Assembly: GCF_019145495.1 (NCBI RefSeq)
Contig: NZ_JAHSTU010000001.1
Coordinates: 930,001 to 994,000, forward strand
DNA: 64,000 bases
Direction: 5' to 3'
Source: Pseudomonas azerbaijanoccidentalis
Lineage (GTDB): Bacteria > Pseudomonadota > Gammaproteobacteria > Pseudomonadales > Pseudomonadaceae
In this document: piece by piece, positions 8,040 through 19,342 of the stretch
Numbering within the stretch: the stretch's first letter is position 1
Layout of the letters: each line of letters starts with the position of its first letter
Notes under the pieces: generated by a model
What the model was told of the DNA's origin: nothing
What the model saw: only the letters and a program-made list of their open reading frames with translations
Database searches by the model: none
Position numbers and translations under genes: made by a program

Positions 8040-8903
8040 ATGATCCTTCTCGAACTCGAAGACGAATTCACCCGCCTCACCCTCGCCCCGGAACTGGGTG
8101 GCAGTATCGTCAACTGGACCGTGCGCAGCACCGGCCAGCCGCTGTTGCGCCACGCCGATGCCCAAGCACTCAACACCGGGTTGCCGGGCAAGCTCGGTTG
8201 CTTCCCGTTGGTGCCGTGGTCCAACCGGATTGCCCAGGGCGGTTTCGACTGCCCCGATGGCTGGCTGGCCCTGCACCCCAACAGCCTCACCGATCCCCTG
8301 CCGATTCATGGCAGCGCCTGGCAGCAACCCTGGCAGGTGGTGTCTTCAACAGCGCATGAAGTGGTGCTGCAACTCGACAGCGCCTGCCCTTTTGCTTACT
8401 GCGCCCGCCAACGCTTCCATCTGAGCGAAGGCAAACTGAGCATCGAACTGAGCGTGACGCATCAGGCGGAGCAAGCCGCCTGGCATGGTCTGGGATTGCA
8501 TCCGTATCTGCCGCGCACCGCCAACACCCGCTTGCGCGCGCCGGCCCGTCAGGTCTGGTTGTGCGACAGCAGCAAACTGCCAACTCAACTCGACAGCCTG
8601 CCCGCCGACTGGGATTTCCAGGCACTCAAGCCGCTCCCCGAAACACTGGTCGATAACGGCTTCTGCGAATGGGATGGCCATTGCCTGATCCAGCAACCGG
8701 ACCTCGGTTACGAGCTGGAGTGCCAAGCCACCGGCAGCGATTACTACCTGCTCTACTGCCCGGTTGGCCTGAAGTTTTTCTGCATCGAACCGGTCAGCCA
8801 CCCGGTCAACGCGCATCACCTGCCCGGCCGTCCGGGGTTGCGTTTGCTGGAGCAAGGGCAAACCGCTGAACTGGCTTTCAGCCTGCAATATCGAGCGTTA
8901 TAA
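8040..8903 (+). CDS. Aldose 1-epimerase family protein
   Basis: Mutarotase-fold sugar epimerase of 287 residues that interconverts alpha and beta anomers. Seen are the substrate-contact region FPLVPWSNRIAQG near residue 57, PIHGSAWQQ with the conserved His near residue 90, and GLGLHPYLPR with the second His near residue 157. Its place behind the uronate operon suggests it speeds mutarotation of the sugar before dehydrogenase action; this is an inference. No strong Shine-Dalgarno precedes the ATG. Its last six bases overlap the convergent TSUP gene. Confidence 0.85.
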   Translation: MILLELEDEFTRLTLAPELGGSIVNWTVRSTGQPLLRHADAQALNTGLPGKLGCFPLVPWSNRIAQGGFDCPDGWLALHPNSLTDPLPIHGSAWQQPWQVVSSTAHEVVLQLDSACPFAYCARQRFHLSEGKLSIELSVTHQAEQAAWHGLGLHPYLPRTANTRLRAPARQVWLCDSSKLPTQLDSLPADWDFQALKPLPETLVDNGFCEWDGHCLIQQPDLGYELECQATGSDYYLLYCPVGLKFFCIEPVSHPVNAHHLPGRPGLRLLEQGQTAELAFSLQYRAL

Positions 8904-9719
8904 GGCGCGCGCAAGCATGTAGAGGGCGATTACCAGACAGATGCTGGCGAACCCCACTTGCAACGCCCGCGCCGGCACCTGGGCGCAGAGCCTGCGGCCG
9001 ATGACCATGCCGACAATGCTGGAGACAATGAAGGCAATGCCCAAGCCATCGATGCGCACCCCGGCATGGAACGCGCCGATCACGCCGATGGCCGAAATCA
9101 GGCTGATCACCATCAACGACGTGGCCACGATCCCGCGCATCTGCACGTCAGTCAGTTGCTTGAAGGCCGGCACGATCAGAAACCCGCCACCCACGCCCAG
9201 CAAGCCCGATACCACACCGGTCACCGCGCCGAGCGCGGCCAAGGTCGCGGTGCATTTGGCGGTCCAGGAAAAGCGTCCGGTCTGTTGATCGAGCATGCAG
9301 TTCTTCTGGCCCCAATTGGCGTGGCCGTGATCGCTTGGGCCGTCGTCCTTGCGCTCACGACGCAGCATGCGCCAGGCCACCATGACCATCAGCAGGCTGA
9401 ACAGGATCATCAGGATTTTTTCCGGCAACTGATGGGCGAAATAGATGCCCACGGGCGAAAACACCGCGCCGAGTGCCGCAATCAACAACGCCGCGCGATA
9501 GCGCACCAGGCCATGACGCAGACCGTCGATGGCACCCACCGCCGCCGCACTGCCCACCGCAAACAATGCAACGGGCGCCGCCGTGGTCATGCTCCAGCCA
9601 AGGCCGAGCACCAACGCCGGCACGGCCAGAATGCCGCCACCCGCCCCGGTCAAACCCAGTACCAGTCCCATGACCACACCAAAAAAACTCGCCAGCAACA
9701 TAAAACGCTCGTAATCCAT
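8898..9719 (-). CDS. TSUP/TauE-SafE family sulfite exporter-like permease
   Basis: Inner membrane protein of 273 residues with about eight helices in two repeats. Each repeat starts with the family's glycine-rich segment: GLVLGLTGAGGGILAVPAL near residue 18 and VVSGLLGVGGGFLIVPAF near residue 172. TSUP proteins move sulfur anions such as sulfite or thiosulfate. It is divergent from a metallo-beta-lactamase-fold gene, a pairing often seen in sulfide/persulfide handling loci. A hydrophilic loop near residues 125-150 contains a Cys. Confidence 0.85.
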   Translation of the reverse strand: MDYERFMLLASFFGVVMGLVLGLTGAGGGILAVPALVLGLGWSMTTAAPVALFAVGSAAAVGAIDGLRHGLVRYRAALLIAALGAVFSPVGIYFAHQLPEKILMILFSLLMVMVAWRMLRRERKDDGPSDHGHANWGQKNCMLDQQTGRFSWTAKCTATLAALGAVTGVVSGLLGVGGGFLIVPAFKQLTDVQMRGIVATSLMVISLISAIGVIGAFHAGVRIDGLGIAFIVSSIVGMVIGRRLCAQVPARALQVGFASICLVIALYMLARAL

Positions 9720-9862
9720 GACAAAGGCCGGGAACGCCCGGTATCGATAGAGTGACAGGATAGAGCCCGCCCGGTTTTTTCGTTAACAGAATTGACGCGG
9801 GGCTGGTCAGCGCAGGGAAAATGAAACTAACCTCAGGGCTTGTTCACGAAGAAACAGCCACC

Positions 9863-10726
9863 ATGCCTGCCCTGATTGAAGCCTTTTTCGATGATGCCTC
9901 GTCCACCTACAGCTACGTGATCTACGAAGCGGATGGCGGGCAATGCGCGATCGTCGACCCGGTACTCGACTACAATCCCGCCGCCGGGCGAACCACCACT
10001 GTGCAGGCCGACCGGATCATCGCATTCGTGCGCGAGCACCGCTTGCAGGTGCAGTGGCTGCTGGAAACCCACGCCCATGCCGATCACCTCTCCGCCGCGC
10101 CTTACCTGCGCCGGGAGCTGGGTGGCAAGATCGCCATTGGCCAATCGATCTGCAAGGTGCAAAACGCGTTCAAGGCGCTGTTCAACCTTGAGCCGGAGTT
10201 CTGCATTGATGGCTCGCAATTCGATCACCTGTTCGCCCCCGACGAATCTTTCCGCATCGGCAACCTCAAGGCCACGGCGTTACATGTGCCCGGCCATACC
10301 CCGGCCGACATGGCGTACCTGATCGGCAACGATGTGATTCTGGTCGGCGACACAATGTTCATGCCGGACGTCGGCACCGCACGCTGCGACTTCCCCGGCG
10401 GCAACGCCAACCAGATGTTCGCCTCGATCCACAAACTGCTGGCCTTCCCCGCCAGCGTGCGCCTGTACGTCTGCCACGATTACCCGCCCGAAGGCCGCGC
10501 CCCGCAGTGCATGACCACGGTTGGCGACCAGCGAAAAAACAACATCCACGTGCACGACGGCATCGACGAAGCCACCTTCGTGGCCATGCGCACCCGGCGT
10601 GATGAGGGGTTGGGCATGCCGACACTGATGCTGCCGGCGATCCAGGTCAATGTGCGGGCGGGGAATCTGCCGCCGGCTGAGGACAATGGCGTGACCTACC
10701 TGAAAATCCCGCTTAACAAATTTTAA
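9863..10726 (+). CDS. MBL-fold metallo-hydrolase, persulfide dioxygenase-like
   Basis: Metallo-beta-lactamase-fold protein of 287 residues. The metal-binding motif THAHADH lies near residue 70, a second His in LHVPGHTPADM near 150, an Asp in ILVGDTMF near 169, and a late His in CHDYPP near 210. This layout is close to ETHE1-type persulfide dioxygenases and to Blh proteins. Together with the divergent TSUP gene it suggests oxidation of sulfide-derived persulfide. ATG at 9863 begins the conserved ALIEAFFDDASSTYSYV block; an in-frame ATG at 9821 cannot be excluded. Confidence 0.85.
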   Translation: MPALIEAFFDDASSTYSYVIYEADGGQCAIVDPVLDYNPAAGRTTTVQADRIIAFVREHRLQVQWLLETHAHADHLSAAPYLRRELGGKIAIGQSICKVQNAFKALFNLEPEFCIDGSQFDHLFAPDESFRIGNLKATALHVPGHTPADMAYLIGNDVILVGDTMFMPDVGTARCDFPGGNANQMFASIHKLLAFPASVRLYVCHDYPPEGRAPQCMTTVGDQRKNNIHVHDGIDEATFVAMRTRRDEGLGMPTLMLPAIQVNVRAGNLPPAEDNGVTYLKIPLNKF

Positions 10727-10730
10727 GAGC

Positions 10731-10832
10731 AAAAGATCGCAGCCTGCGGCAGCGCCTACAGGCTCCGGGTATACATGCGATATCGCGGTTGTACGTGATC
10801 CATGTAGGAGCTGGCGAAGCCTGCGATCTTTT
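10731..10832. repeat. Bipartite REP palindrome, family A
   Basis: AAAAGATCGCAGCCTGCGGC on the left is complemented by GGCGAAGCCTGCGATCTTTT on the right, with a 40-base spacer. It lies between convergent genes and could end transcripts from both sides. Confidence 0.88.
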
Positions 10833-10837
10833 GATCT

Positions 10838-11326
10838 TCAATTACCCAGCGTCAATCCATTCGCCGGCAACGGCAGCGCCGTCTTATAGCGCACTTGCTT
10901 GAGGGCAAAGCTCGAACGAATGTTCGCCACCCCCGGCACCTTGGTCAGAAAGTCCATCATGAAGCGTTCCAGCGACTGGATGGTCGGCACCAGAACGCGG
11001 ATCAGGTAATCCGGATCGCCGGCCATCAGGTAGCACTCCATCACCTCCGGACGGTCGGAGATCGCCTCTTCGAAATGCTGCAACGCCTCCTCCACCTGCT
11101 TCTCCAGGCTGACGTGGATGAACACGTTCACATGCAGCCCCAGCAGATCAGCGTCCAGCAGCGTCACCTGCTCGCGAATCAGGCCCAGTTCTTCCATCGC
11201 CTTGACCCGGTTGAAGCACGGCGTCGGCGACAGGTTGACCGAGCGTGCGAGGTCGGCATTGGTGATGCGCGCGTTCTCCTGAAGGCTGTTGAGAATGCCG
11301 ATATCGGTACGGTCGAGTTTACGCAT
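10838..11326 (-). CDS. bkdR: Lrp/AsnC family activator of the bkd operon
   Basis: Regulator of 162 residues that activates branched-chain keto acid dehydrogenase genes, with branched-chain amino acids as effectors. The N-terminal winged helix ([36 protein letters not shown]) is followed by the RAM effector domain, including the GDPDYLIRV segment near residue 100. Length and divergent position in front of bkdA1 match P. putida BkdR. AGGTGG precedes the ATG. The 185-base divergent intergenic region should hold its binding sites. Confidence 0.95.
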   Translation of the reverse strand: MRKLDRTDIGILNSLQENARITNADLARSVNLSPTPCFNRVKAMEELGLIREQVTLLDADLLGLHVNVFIHVSLEKQVEEALQHFEEAISDRPEVMECYLMAGDPDYLIRVLVPTIQSLERFMMDFLTKVPGVANIRSSFALKQVRYKTALPLPANGLTLGN

Positions 11327-12747
<1,421 letters not shown>

Positions 12748-12748
12748 C

Positions 12749-13807
12749 ATGAACGATCACAACAACAATATCGAGCTGGAAACCGCCATGACCACGACCA
12801 CCATGACCATGATCCAGGCCCTGCGCTCGGCCATGGATGTGATGCTTGAGCGTGACGACAACGTCGTGGTATTCGGCCAGGACGTCGGTTACTTCGGCGG
12901 CGTGTTCCGCTGCACCGAAGGCCTGCAGAACAAGTACGGCACCTCGCGGGTGTTCGACGCACCGATCTCCGAAAGCGGCATCGTCGGCGTTGCCGTGGGC
13001 ATGGGCGCCTATGGCTTGCGTCCGGTGGCCGAGATCCAGTTCGCCGACTATGTGTACCCAGCCTCCGACCAGATCATTTCCGAAGCCGCCCGCCTGCGTT
13101 ATCGCTCGGCCGGCGAGTTCACCGCGCCGATGACCCTGCGCATGCCTTGCGGCGGCGGCATCTACGGCGGCCAGACCCACAGCCAGAGCATCGAGGCGAT
13201 GTTCACCCAGGTGTGCGGGCTGCGCACCGTGATGCCATCCAACCCCTACGACGCCAAGGGCCTGTTGATTGCCTCCATTGAAAACGATGACCCGGTGATC
13301 TTCCTGGAGCCGAAACGCCTGTACAACGGCCCGTTCGACGGCCATCACGACCGCCCGGTAACCCCGTGGTCGAAACACCCGGCCGCGCAAGTGCCGGATG
13401 GCTACTACACCGTGCCGCTGGACGTCGCTGCCATCACCCGTCCGGGCAAAGACGTGACCATCCTGACTTACGGCACCACCGTGTACGTCTCGCAAGTGGC
13501 CGCTGAAGAAACCGGCATCGACGCCGAAGTCATCGACCTGCGCAGTCTGTGGCCGCTGGACCTGGAAACCATCGTCAAGTCGGTGAAGAAAACCGGCCGC
13601 TGCGTGGTGGTCCATGAAGCCACCCGCACCTGCGGTTTCGGCGCCGAACTGGTGTCGCTGGTGCAAGAGCATTGCTTCCACCACCTGGAAGCGCCAATCG
13701 AACGCGTCACCGGCTGGGACACCCCCTACCCGCACGCGCAAGAGTGGGCGTATTTCCCTGGTCCGTCCCGAGTGGGCGCGGCTTTGAAACGGGTCATGGA
13801 GGTCTGA
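12749..13807 (+). CDS. bkdA2: 2-oxoisovalerate dehydrogenase E1 beta subunit
   Basis: Beta subunit of the E1 decarboxylase, 352 residues. It shows the transketolase-like pyrimidine-binding domain (FGQDVGYFGGVFRCTEGL, near residue 45) and the C-terminal transketolase domain (VVVHEATRTCGFGAELVSL, near residue 285). It pairs with bkdA1 as an alpha2-beta2 tetramer. The N terminus MNDHNNNIELETAM resembles the P. putida protein, which supports the start. The bkdB ATG follows immediately after its stop. Confidence 0.96.
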   Translation: MNDHNNNIELETAMTTTTMTMIQALRSAMDVMLERDDNVVVFGQDVGYFGGVFRCTEGLQNKYGTSRVFDAPISESGIVGVAVGMGAYGLRPVAEIQFADYVYPASDQIISEAARLRYRSAGEFTAPMTLRMPCGGGIYGGQTHSQSIEAMFTQVCGLRTVMPSNPYDAKGLLIASIENDDPVIFLEPKRLYNGPFDGHHDRPVTPWSKHPAAQVPDGYYTVPLDVAAITRPGKDVTILTYGTTVYVSQVAAEETGIDAEVIDLRSLWPLDLETIVKSVKKTGRCVVVHEATRTCGFGAELVSLVQEHCFHHLEAPIERVTGWDTPYPHAQEWAYFPGPSRVGAALKRVMEV

Positions 13808-15079
13808 ATGGGCACGCACGTTATTAAAATGCCGGACATTGGCGAAGGCATTGCAGAAGTTGAATTGTCGGTGTGGCACGTCAAAGTTGGCGACATGGTC
13901 GTCGAAGATCAGGTGCTGGCCGATGTGATGACCGACAAGGCGATGGTCGATATCCCGTCGCCGGTGCATGGCAAGGTCATCGCCCTCGGCGGTCAACCGG
14001 GCGAAGTCATGGCGGTCGGCAGTGTGCTGATCAGCATTGAAGTCGAAGGTGCGGGCAACGTTAAGGAGTCGGCTCAACCGGCACCCGTTAAAGAAGCGCC
14101 AGTAGCTGCGCCGAAAGTTGAACCTGTGGTGGCAAGCAAACCGGTCGCTGCCGCAGCGCCGAAAGCCGCCGTTTGCCAAGGTCCGATGGTCGCTCGCGAA
14201 GCCGATGAGCGTCCGTTGGCCTCGCCGGCCGTGCGCAAGCATGCGCTGGACTTGGGCATTCAACTGCGCCTGGTGCGTGGCACCGGCCCGGCCGGTCGCG
14301 TGCTGCATGAAGACCTCGACGACTACCTGGCGCAGGGTCAGTCCAATGCATCGTCGATCAGCAGCGCTTACACCCAGCGCACTGACGAAGAACAAATTCC
14401 GGTGATCGGCATGCGCCGCAAGATCGCCCAGCGCATGCAGGACGCCACCCAGCGCGCTGCCCACTTCAGTTACGTCGAAGAAATCGACGTCACCGCCGTG
14501 GAAGAACTGCGCGCGCACCTCAACGAAAAACACGGTGCGACCCGCGGCAAGCTGACGTTGTTGCCATTCCTGGTCCGCGCCATGGTCGTCGCCCTGCGCG
14601 ACTTCCCGCAGATCAATGCCCGTTACGACGACGAAGCCCAGGTCATCACCCGCCTCGGCGCGGTGCATGTGGGCATCGCCACCCAGGCCGACATCGGTTT
14701 GATGGTGCCGGTGGTCCGTCACGCCGAAGCCCGCAGCCTGTGGGACAGCGCGAGCGAAATCGCCCGATTGGCCACGGCTGCCCGTAACGGTAAGGCCAGC
14801 CGCGATGAACTGTCCGGCTCAACGATCACCCTGACCAGCCTTGGTGCGTTGGGCGGCATCGTCAGCACGCCGGTGCTGAACCTGCCGGAAGTGGCGATTG
14901 TCGGCGTCAACAAGATCGTCGAACGGCCAATGGTGATCAAAGGCCAGGTCGTGATCCGCAAGATGATGAACCTCTCCAGCTCCTTCGATCACCGCGTGGT
15001 CGACGGCATGGACGCGGCGCTTTTCATCCAGGCCATTCGTGGCTTGCTCGAACAACCCGCTACCTTGTTTGTGGAGTAA
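13808..15079 (+). CDS. bkdB: Branched-chain keto acid dehydrogenase E2 (dihydrolipoyl transacylase)
   Basis: Core acyltransferase of the complex, 423 residues. Domain order: one lipoyl domain (residues 1-80, modified Lys in DVMTDKAMVDIPS), an Ala/Pro/Lys-rich linker, a peripheral-subunit-binding domain near 135-170 (ASPAVRKHALDLGIQL), and a catalytic domain ending in SSFDHRVVDGMDAA with the active-site His. It transfers the branched acyl group to CoA. It starts directly after bkdA2; lpdV follows. Confidence 0.96.
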   Translation: MGTHVIKMPDIGEGIAEVELSVWHVKVGDMVVEDQVLADVMTDKAMVDIPSPVHGKVIALGGQPGEVMAVGSVLISIEVEGAGNVKESAQPAPVKEAPVAAPKVEPVVASKPVAAAAPKAAVCQGPMVAREADERPLASPAVRKHALDLGIQLRLVRGTGPAGRVLHEDLDDYLAQGQSNASSISSAYTQRTDEEQIPVIGMRRKIAQRMQDATQRAAHFSYVEEIDVTAVEELRAHLNEKHGATRGKLTLLPFLVRAMVVALRDFPQINARYDDEAQVITRLGAVHVGIATQADIGLMVPVVRHAEARSLWDSASEIARLATAARNGKASRDELSGSTITLTSLGALGGIVSTPVLNLPEVAIVGVNKIVERPMVIKGQVVIRKMMNLSSSFDHRVVDGMDAALFIQAIRGLLEQPATLFVE

Positions 15080-15082
15080 GTG

Positions 15083-16465
15083 ATGCAAACTCTGAACACC
15101 ACGCTGCTGATCATCGGCGGCGGCCCTGGCGGTTATGTGACGGCGATCCGCGCCGGCCAGTTAGGCATCCCGACCATTCTGGTGGAAGGCCAATCGTTGG
15201 GTGGCACTTGCCTGAATATCGGCTGTATCCCGTCCAAGGCGTTGATTCACGTTGCCGAGCAGTTTCACCAAACGCAACACCACAGCCAGCATTCGGCTCT
15301 GGGTATCAGCGTTTCGGCACCGACCCTCGACATCACCAAGAGCGTCGAGTGGAAGGACGGCATCGTCGATCGCCTGACCACGGGTGTTGCTGCGCTGCTG
15401 AAAAAGAACAAGGTTCAGGTCGTTCAAGGCTGGGCCAAGGTCGTCGACGGTAAAACTGTTGACGTTGGCGACACGCGCATCCAGTGCGAGCACCTGGTGC
15501 TGGCCACCGGTTCGAAAAGCGTCAACCTGCCGATGCTGCCGATTGGCGGACCGATCATATCCTCCACCGAAGCCCTGGCGCCAACCACCGTGCCCAAGCG
15601 CTTGATCGTGGTCGGTGGTGGTTACATCGGCCTGGAGCTGGGTATCGCCTATCGCAAGCTCGGTGCCGAGGTCAGCGTGGTGGAGGCTCAGGATCGAATC
15701 CTGCCGGCTTACGACGCCGAACTGACGCAACCGGTACACGACGAACTGAAAAAACTCGGCGTGAAGCTTTACTTGAAACATAGCGTGCAAGGCTTTGATT
15801 CTTCGAACAATACCTTGCAAGTTTTAGAACCGAGCGGCGACACCTTGAACCTGGAAACTGACCAGGTACTGGTGGCCGTGGGCCGTAAACCGAATACTCA
15901 GGGCTGGAACCTCGAAGCGCTGAACCTGGACATGAACGGCTCGTCGATCAAGATCGACAACCGCTGCCAGACCAGCATGCGCAACGTGTACGCCATCGGC
16001 GACCTGAGCGGCGAACCGATGCTCGCGCACCGGGCCATGGCGCAAGGCGAGATGGTCGCCGAGCTGATCAGCGGCAAGTCCCGCGAGTTCAACCCTACCG
16101 CCATCGCCGCCGTGTGCTTCACCGACCCGGAACTGGTGGTGGTCGGCAAGACCCCGGACGAAGCAAAGGCTGCAGGTTGGGACTGCATCGTTTCCAGCTT
16201 CCCGTTCGCCGCCAATGGCCGGGCGATGACCCTGGAATCGAAAAGCGGCTTCGTGCGCGTGGTCGCCCGTCGAGACAATCATGTGATTGTCGGTTGGCAG
16301 GCGGTGGGCGTAGGTGTGTCGGAACTGTCCACGGCGTTCGCGCAAAGCCTGGAAATGGGCGCGCGGCTGGAAGACATCGGCGGCACCATCCATGCGCACC
16401 CGACCCTGGGCGAAGCGGTGCAGGAAGCGGCGTTGCGGGCGTTGGGGCATGCACTGCACCTGTAA
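15083..16465 (+). CDS. lpdV: Dihydrolipoyl dehydrogenase of the branched-chain complex (E3)
   Basis: FAD-dependent disulfide oxidoreductase of 460 residues that reoxidises the lipoyl group of BkdB with NAD. The FAD motif GGGPGG lies near residue 13, the redox pair in [14 protein letters not shown] near residues 40-53, the NAD motif [10 protein letters not shown] near 178, and the C-terminal [15 protein letters not shown] holds the active-site His-Glu pair. ATG at 15083 is preferred over the adjacent GTG at 15080 because P. putida LpdV starts at the equivalent place. Last gene of the bkd operon. Confidence 0.95.
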   Translation: MQTLNTTLLIIGGGPGGYVTAIRAGQLGIPTILVEGQSLGGTCLNIGCIPSKALIHVAEQFHQTQHHSQHSALGISVSAPTLDITKSVEWKDGIVDRLTTGVAALLKKNKVQVVQGWAKVVDGKTVDVGDTRIQCEHLVLATGSKSVNLPMLPIGGPIISSTEALAPTTVPKRLIVVGGGYIGLELGIAYRKLGAEVSVVEAQDRILPAYDAELTQPVHDELKKLGVKLYLKHSVQGFDSSNNTLQVLEPSGDTLNLETDQVLVAVGRKPNTQGWNLEALNLDMNGSSIKIDNRCQTSMRNVYAIGDLSGEPMLAHRAMAQGEMVAELISGKSREFNPTAIAAVCFTDPELVVVGKTPDEAKAAGWDCIVSSFPFAANGRAMTLESKSGFVRVVARRDNHVIVGWQAVGVGVSELSTAFAQSLEMGARLEDIGGTIHAHPTLGEAVQEAALRALGHALHL

Positions 16466-16486
16466 TTGAGGGTGGCAGGGATGGCC

Positions 16487-16552
16487 CCATCGCCAGCAGG
16501 CTGGCTCCCACATTTGGAATGCGTTCTCCTGTGGGAGCTAGCCTGCTAGCGA
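16487..16552. repeat. REP palindrome pair, family C
   Basis: GCCAGCAGGCTGGCTCCCAC and, inverted, GTGGGAGCTAGCCTGCTAGC, about 15 bases apart. It lies between lpdV and the aminotransferase gene. Confidence 0.82.
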
Positions 16553-16698
16553 TTTCTTGAGGCCAATGCGATTTTATCTGTCTGTCATCCGATAGTCCGG
16601 GCTGCGAAATGGGCCCGGAATGAAGTATTGTTGTCCCCATCCAAAAAACGTCAGAAGCCTTGAACCGTTTCGACGGTTGTTCAGTGATAGAGGGTGTC

Positions 16699-17718
16699 AT
16701 GGGTAACGAAAGCATCAATTGGGACAAGCTGGGTTTTGACTACATCAAGACCGACAAGCGCTATTTGTCGTATTTCCGCAATGGCGAGTGGGACAAAGGC
16801 ACCCTGACCGAAGATAACGTGCTGCACATCAGCGAAGGCTCCACGGCCCTTCACTATGGCCAGCAGTGCTTCGAAGGCATGAAGGCCTATCGTTGCAAGG
16901 ACGGCTCGATCAACCTGTTCCGCCCGGACCAGAACGCCCTGCGCATGCAGCGCAGCTGTGCACGCCTGCTGATGCCGCTGGTCGACACCGAGCAGTTCAT
17001 CGAAGCCTGTAAAGAAGTGGTTCGCGCCAACGAGCGCTTCATCCCGCCTTACGGCACCGGCGGCGCGCTGTACCTGCGCCCGTTCGTGATCGGCGTGGGT
17101 GACAACATCGGCGTGCGCACCGCGCCCGAGTTCATCTTCTCGATCTTCTGCATTCCGGTCGGCGCCTACTTCAAGGGCGGCCTGACCCCGCACAACTTCC
17201 AGATCTCCAGCTACGACCGCGCCGCGCCACAAGGCACCGGTGCCGCCAAGGTCGGTGGCAACTACGCCGCCAGCCTGATGCCGGGCTCCAAGGCCAAGAA
17301 AGCCAACTTCGCCGACGCCATCTACCTGGATCCGATGACCCACACCAAGATCGAGGAAGTCGGTTCGGCCAACTTCTTCGGGATCACCCACGACAACAAG
17401 TTCGTCACCCCGAACTCGCCATCGGTCCTGCCGGGTATCACCCGCCTGTCGCTGATCGAACTGGCCAAGACCCGTCTGGGCCTGGAAGTGGTTGAAGGCG
17501 ACGTGCTGATCGACAAACTGGCAGACTTCAAGGAAGCCGGCGCTTGCGGCACTGCTGCCGTAATCACGCCAATCGGCGGCATCAGCTACAACGACCACCT
17601 GCACGTGTTCCACAGTGAAACCGAAGTCGGCCCGATCACCCAGAAGCTCTACAAAGAGCTGACCGGCGTGCAAACCGGCGACATCGAAGCGCCAGCGGGC
17701 TGGATCGTCAAGGTTTGA
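16699..17718 (+). CDS. ilvE: Branched-chain amino acid aminotransferase
   Basis: PLP-dependent fold-type IV aminotransferase of 339 residues that interconverts leucine, isoleucine and valine with their 2-keto acids. Marks are LHYGQQCFEGMKAYR near residue 55, AAKVGGNYAASLMPGSKAKK with the PLP-binding Lys near residue 196, and EEVGSANFFGI near residue 220. This longer form is typical of the type related to eukaryotic BCAT. Lying right behind the bkd operon, it can supply keto acids to that complex. ATG at 16699 has GAGGG upstream. A strong terminator follows. Confidence 0.9.
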   Translation: MGNESINWDKLGFDYIKTDKRYLSYFRNGEWDKGTLTEDNVLHISEGSTALHYGQQCFEGMKAYRCKDGSINLFRPDQNALRMQRSCARLLMPLVDTEQFIEACKEVVRANERFIPPYGTGGALYLRPFVIGVGDNIGVRTAPEFIFSIFCIPVGAYFKGGLTPHNFQISSYDRAAPQGTGAAKVGGNYAASLMPGSKAKKANFADAIYLDPMTHTKIEEVGSANFFGITHDNKFVTPNSPSVLPGITRLSLIELAKTRLGLEVVEGDVLIDKLADFKEAGACGTAAVITPIGGISYNDHLHVFHSETEVGPITQKLYKELTGVQTGDIEAPAGWIVKV

Positions 17719-17737
17719 CCTGACGCCCTCGCCCAAT

Positions 17738-17779
17738 AAAAATCGCCGCTTTCGGTACTCGAAAGCGGCGATTTTTTTT
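17738..17779 (+). terminator. Rho-independent terminator after ilvE
   Basis: AAATCGCCGCTTTCG is followed by a five-base loop, its complement, and eight T. It closes the aminotransferase transcript and, read in reverse, could also serve the convergent MEKHLA gene. Confidence 0.93.
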
Positions 17780-17798
17780 GCCTGATCGACAGACGAAC

Positions 17799-18275
17799 CT
17801 AGTCGAGTTGCCCCAGGCGCTCCGGGTCTGGCCAGAACAGCGCCGCCTGACCACAACGAACACCCGCTTCGTCCAGCAACGTCCAGACACTGCCTTGATG
17901 AATCATGAACGCTTGCCCCGCGCGGTCTACCCGATAACCGCTGTAGCCGTGGGCAATGCCCTTGGCCGTGACTTGCTCCAGAAGGGTCTGGCGCATTTCC
18001 CGGTCCAGCGGTGAAGCACTGAACCGCGAAGGCATGCCGATGAACTGATCGCGCGGGTATTTGAAACTGGCGAGGGCCTGCTCGTTGGCGTAGTAAAACA
18101 GCGGATCGGCCTCAGTGCCGTGGGCCAGCAAAGCATAAGGTGCGTGGCTATGCAGCCAGGCCAGCCGCTGGTCTTCGCTCAGCGAGTCCGGCGCAGGCAA
18201 TCGTACGCCGGTCCAGTGTCGGTAAGCAGCATCCAGCTGTTGAACCATCTCCCGGAATTCATTGAAAGACGCCAT
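17799..18275 (-). CDS. MEKHLA domain-containing protein
   Basis: Soluble protein of 158 residues from the MEKHLA family, a PAS-like fold first noted in plant HD-ZIP III proteins and also found as a stand-alone bacterial protein. Supporting segments are WLHSHAPYALLAHGTEADPL near residue 37, FYYANEQALASFKY near 58, GMPSRFSA near 78, and GQSVWTL-like GSVWTLLDEAG near 128. ATG at 18275 is chosen because CAGGA precedes it; the frame is open further upstream without a better start. The bacterial role is not established; a PAS-type ligand or redox sensor is possible. Confidence 0.78.
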   Translation of the reverse strand: MASFNEFREMVQQLDAAYRHWTGVRLPAPDSLSEDQRLAWLHSHAPYALLAHGTEADPLFYYANEQALASFKYPRDQFIGMPSRFSASPLDREMRQTLLEQVTAKGIAHGYSGYRVDRAGQAFMIHQGSVWTLLDEAGVRCGQAALFWPDPERLGQLD

Positions 18276-18584
18276 GGTGTTCCTGTCAGGAATGCTTGAT
18301 TGAAAGGTGAGTTGCACCGACGCTACTGAAAATCTGCGGCAAAAAACAGACCCAGTTTCATTTCTTTTAAACAGATCACGGATTCAAAGCACGCCGTAAG
18401 CCATTGTAAATTCTGAATTTACCATCCAGTCAAAAAGACCAAAAAACGTCTTAATGACAACAAACCTATCTAGTCAAAATAACCACACCCTAGCTGAAGT
18501 GCCCACGCTGCAAGCCTCTTCACATTGGCCCGCTTTTTGGTACATGACCTGCGAAAAGCTCACTGACCAAAAAGGAACTCCTTA
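18276..18584. other. Divergent AT-rich intergenic region
   Basis: 309 bases between the divergent MEKHLA and SDR genes, clearly more AT-rich than its neighbours. It should hold both promoters. An AAGGA Shine-Dalgarno serves the SDR gene. No open frame, repeat or confident promoter element was recognised. Confidence 0.6.
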
Positions 18585-19328
18585 ATGAACACTACGTTTC
18601 AGGATCGTCTCGCCGTCGTCACCGGTGCCAGTTCGGGCATCGGCCTGGCCGTCACCGAACGGTTGTTGGTACAGGGTGCACGCGTATTGGCAATGTCACG
18701 CCAGATCGGTGGCCTTGGTGAATTGGCAGAACGCTTCACGACACAGCTTTCGTGGGTAGCGGGTGATGTGACCCAACCCGACGATCTGGCGCGGCTGGCC
18801 AAACAGGCTGCGAGCATGGGACCGGTGAGTTATCTGGTGCCGAACGCTGGCATTGCAGAACTGGCCGAGGGGCTCGATCTGGCGGCGTTCGACCGGCAAT
18901 GGGCAGTCAACGGTGCCGGTGCACTGAATACGCTGGCCTGCCTGCGCGGGCAACTGGCGGCAACTGCCTCGGTGGTGTTCATTGGTACCTTCCTGGCGCA
19001 AGTGACGTTTCCAGGCCTGGCCGCTTACATCGCCTCGAAAGCGGCGCTGATCCACCACGCCCGCACCCTGGCGGTCGAACTGGCGCCCCAGGGCATTCGC
19101 ATCAACACCGTGTCACCGGGTCCGACCGCCACGCCGATCTGGGGCACTCTGGGACTGAAAAACGAAGAGCTCAACGATGTGGCCAACGCGGTCAATCTCC
19201 GGCTGTCCGGCGGTCAATTCCTGGAAGCTGGCGCCGTCGCCGACGTGATTGTGTTTCAACTCAGCAACGGTGCGCGCAATGTCATCGGCCAGGACTGGGT
19301 AGTCGACAGCGGCTACACAATCAAATAA
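18585..19328 (+). CDS. Short-chain dehydrogenase/reductase (SDR)
   Basis: Classical SDR oxidoreductase of 247 residues. The cofactor motif TGASSGIG lies near residue 14, the NAG motif in VPNAGIA near 85, and the catalytic YIASK near 147. The position 13 residues before that Tyr, usually the catalytic Ser, is Thr here (FIGTF). An Arg after the first beta strand (MSRQ) favours NADP. The substrate is unknown. It is followed by a convergent ArsR gene and, beyond that, a P450; the three probably form one functional module. Confidence 0.87.
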   Translation: MNTTFQDRLAVVTGASSGIGLAVTERLLVQGARVLAMSRQIGGLGELAERFTTQLSWVAGDVTQPDDLARLAKQAASMGPVSYLVPNAGIAELAEGLDLAAFDRQWAVNGAGALNTLACLRGQLAATASVVFIGTFLAQVTFPGLAAYIASKAALIHHARTLAVELAPQGIRINTVSPGPTATPIWGTLGLKNEELNDVANAVNLRLSGGQFLEAGAVADVIVFQLSNGARNVIGQDWVVDSGYTIK

Positions 19329-19342
19329 TAATTCTTTAAATA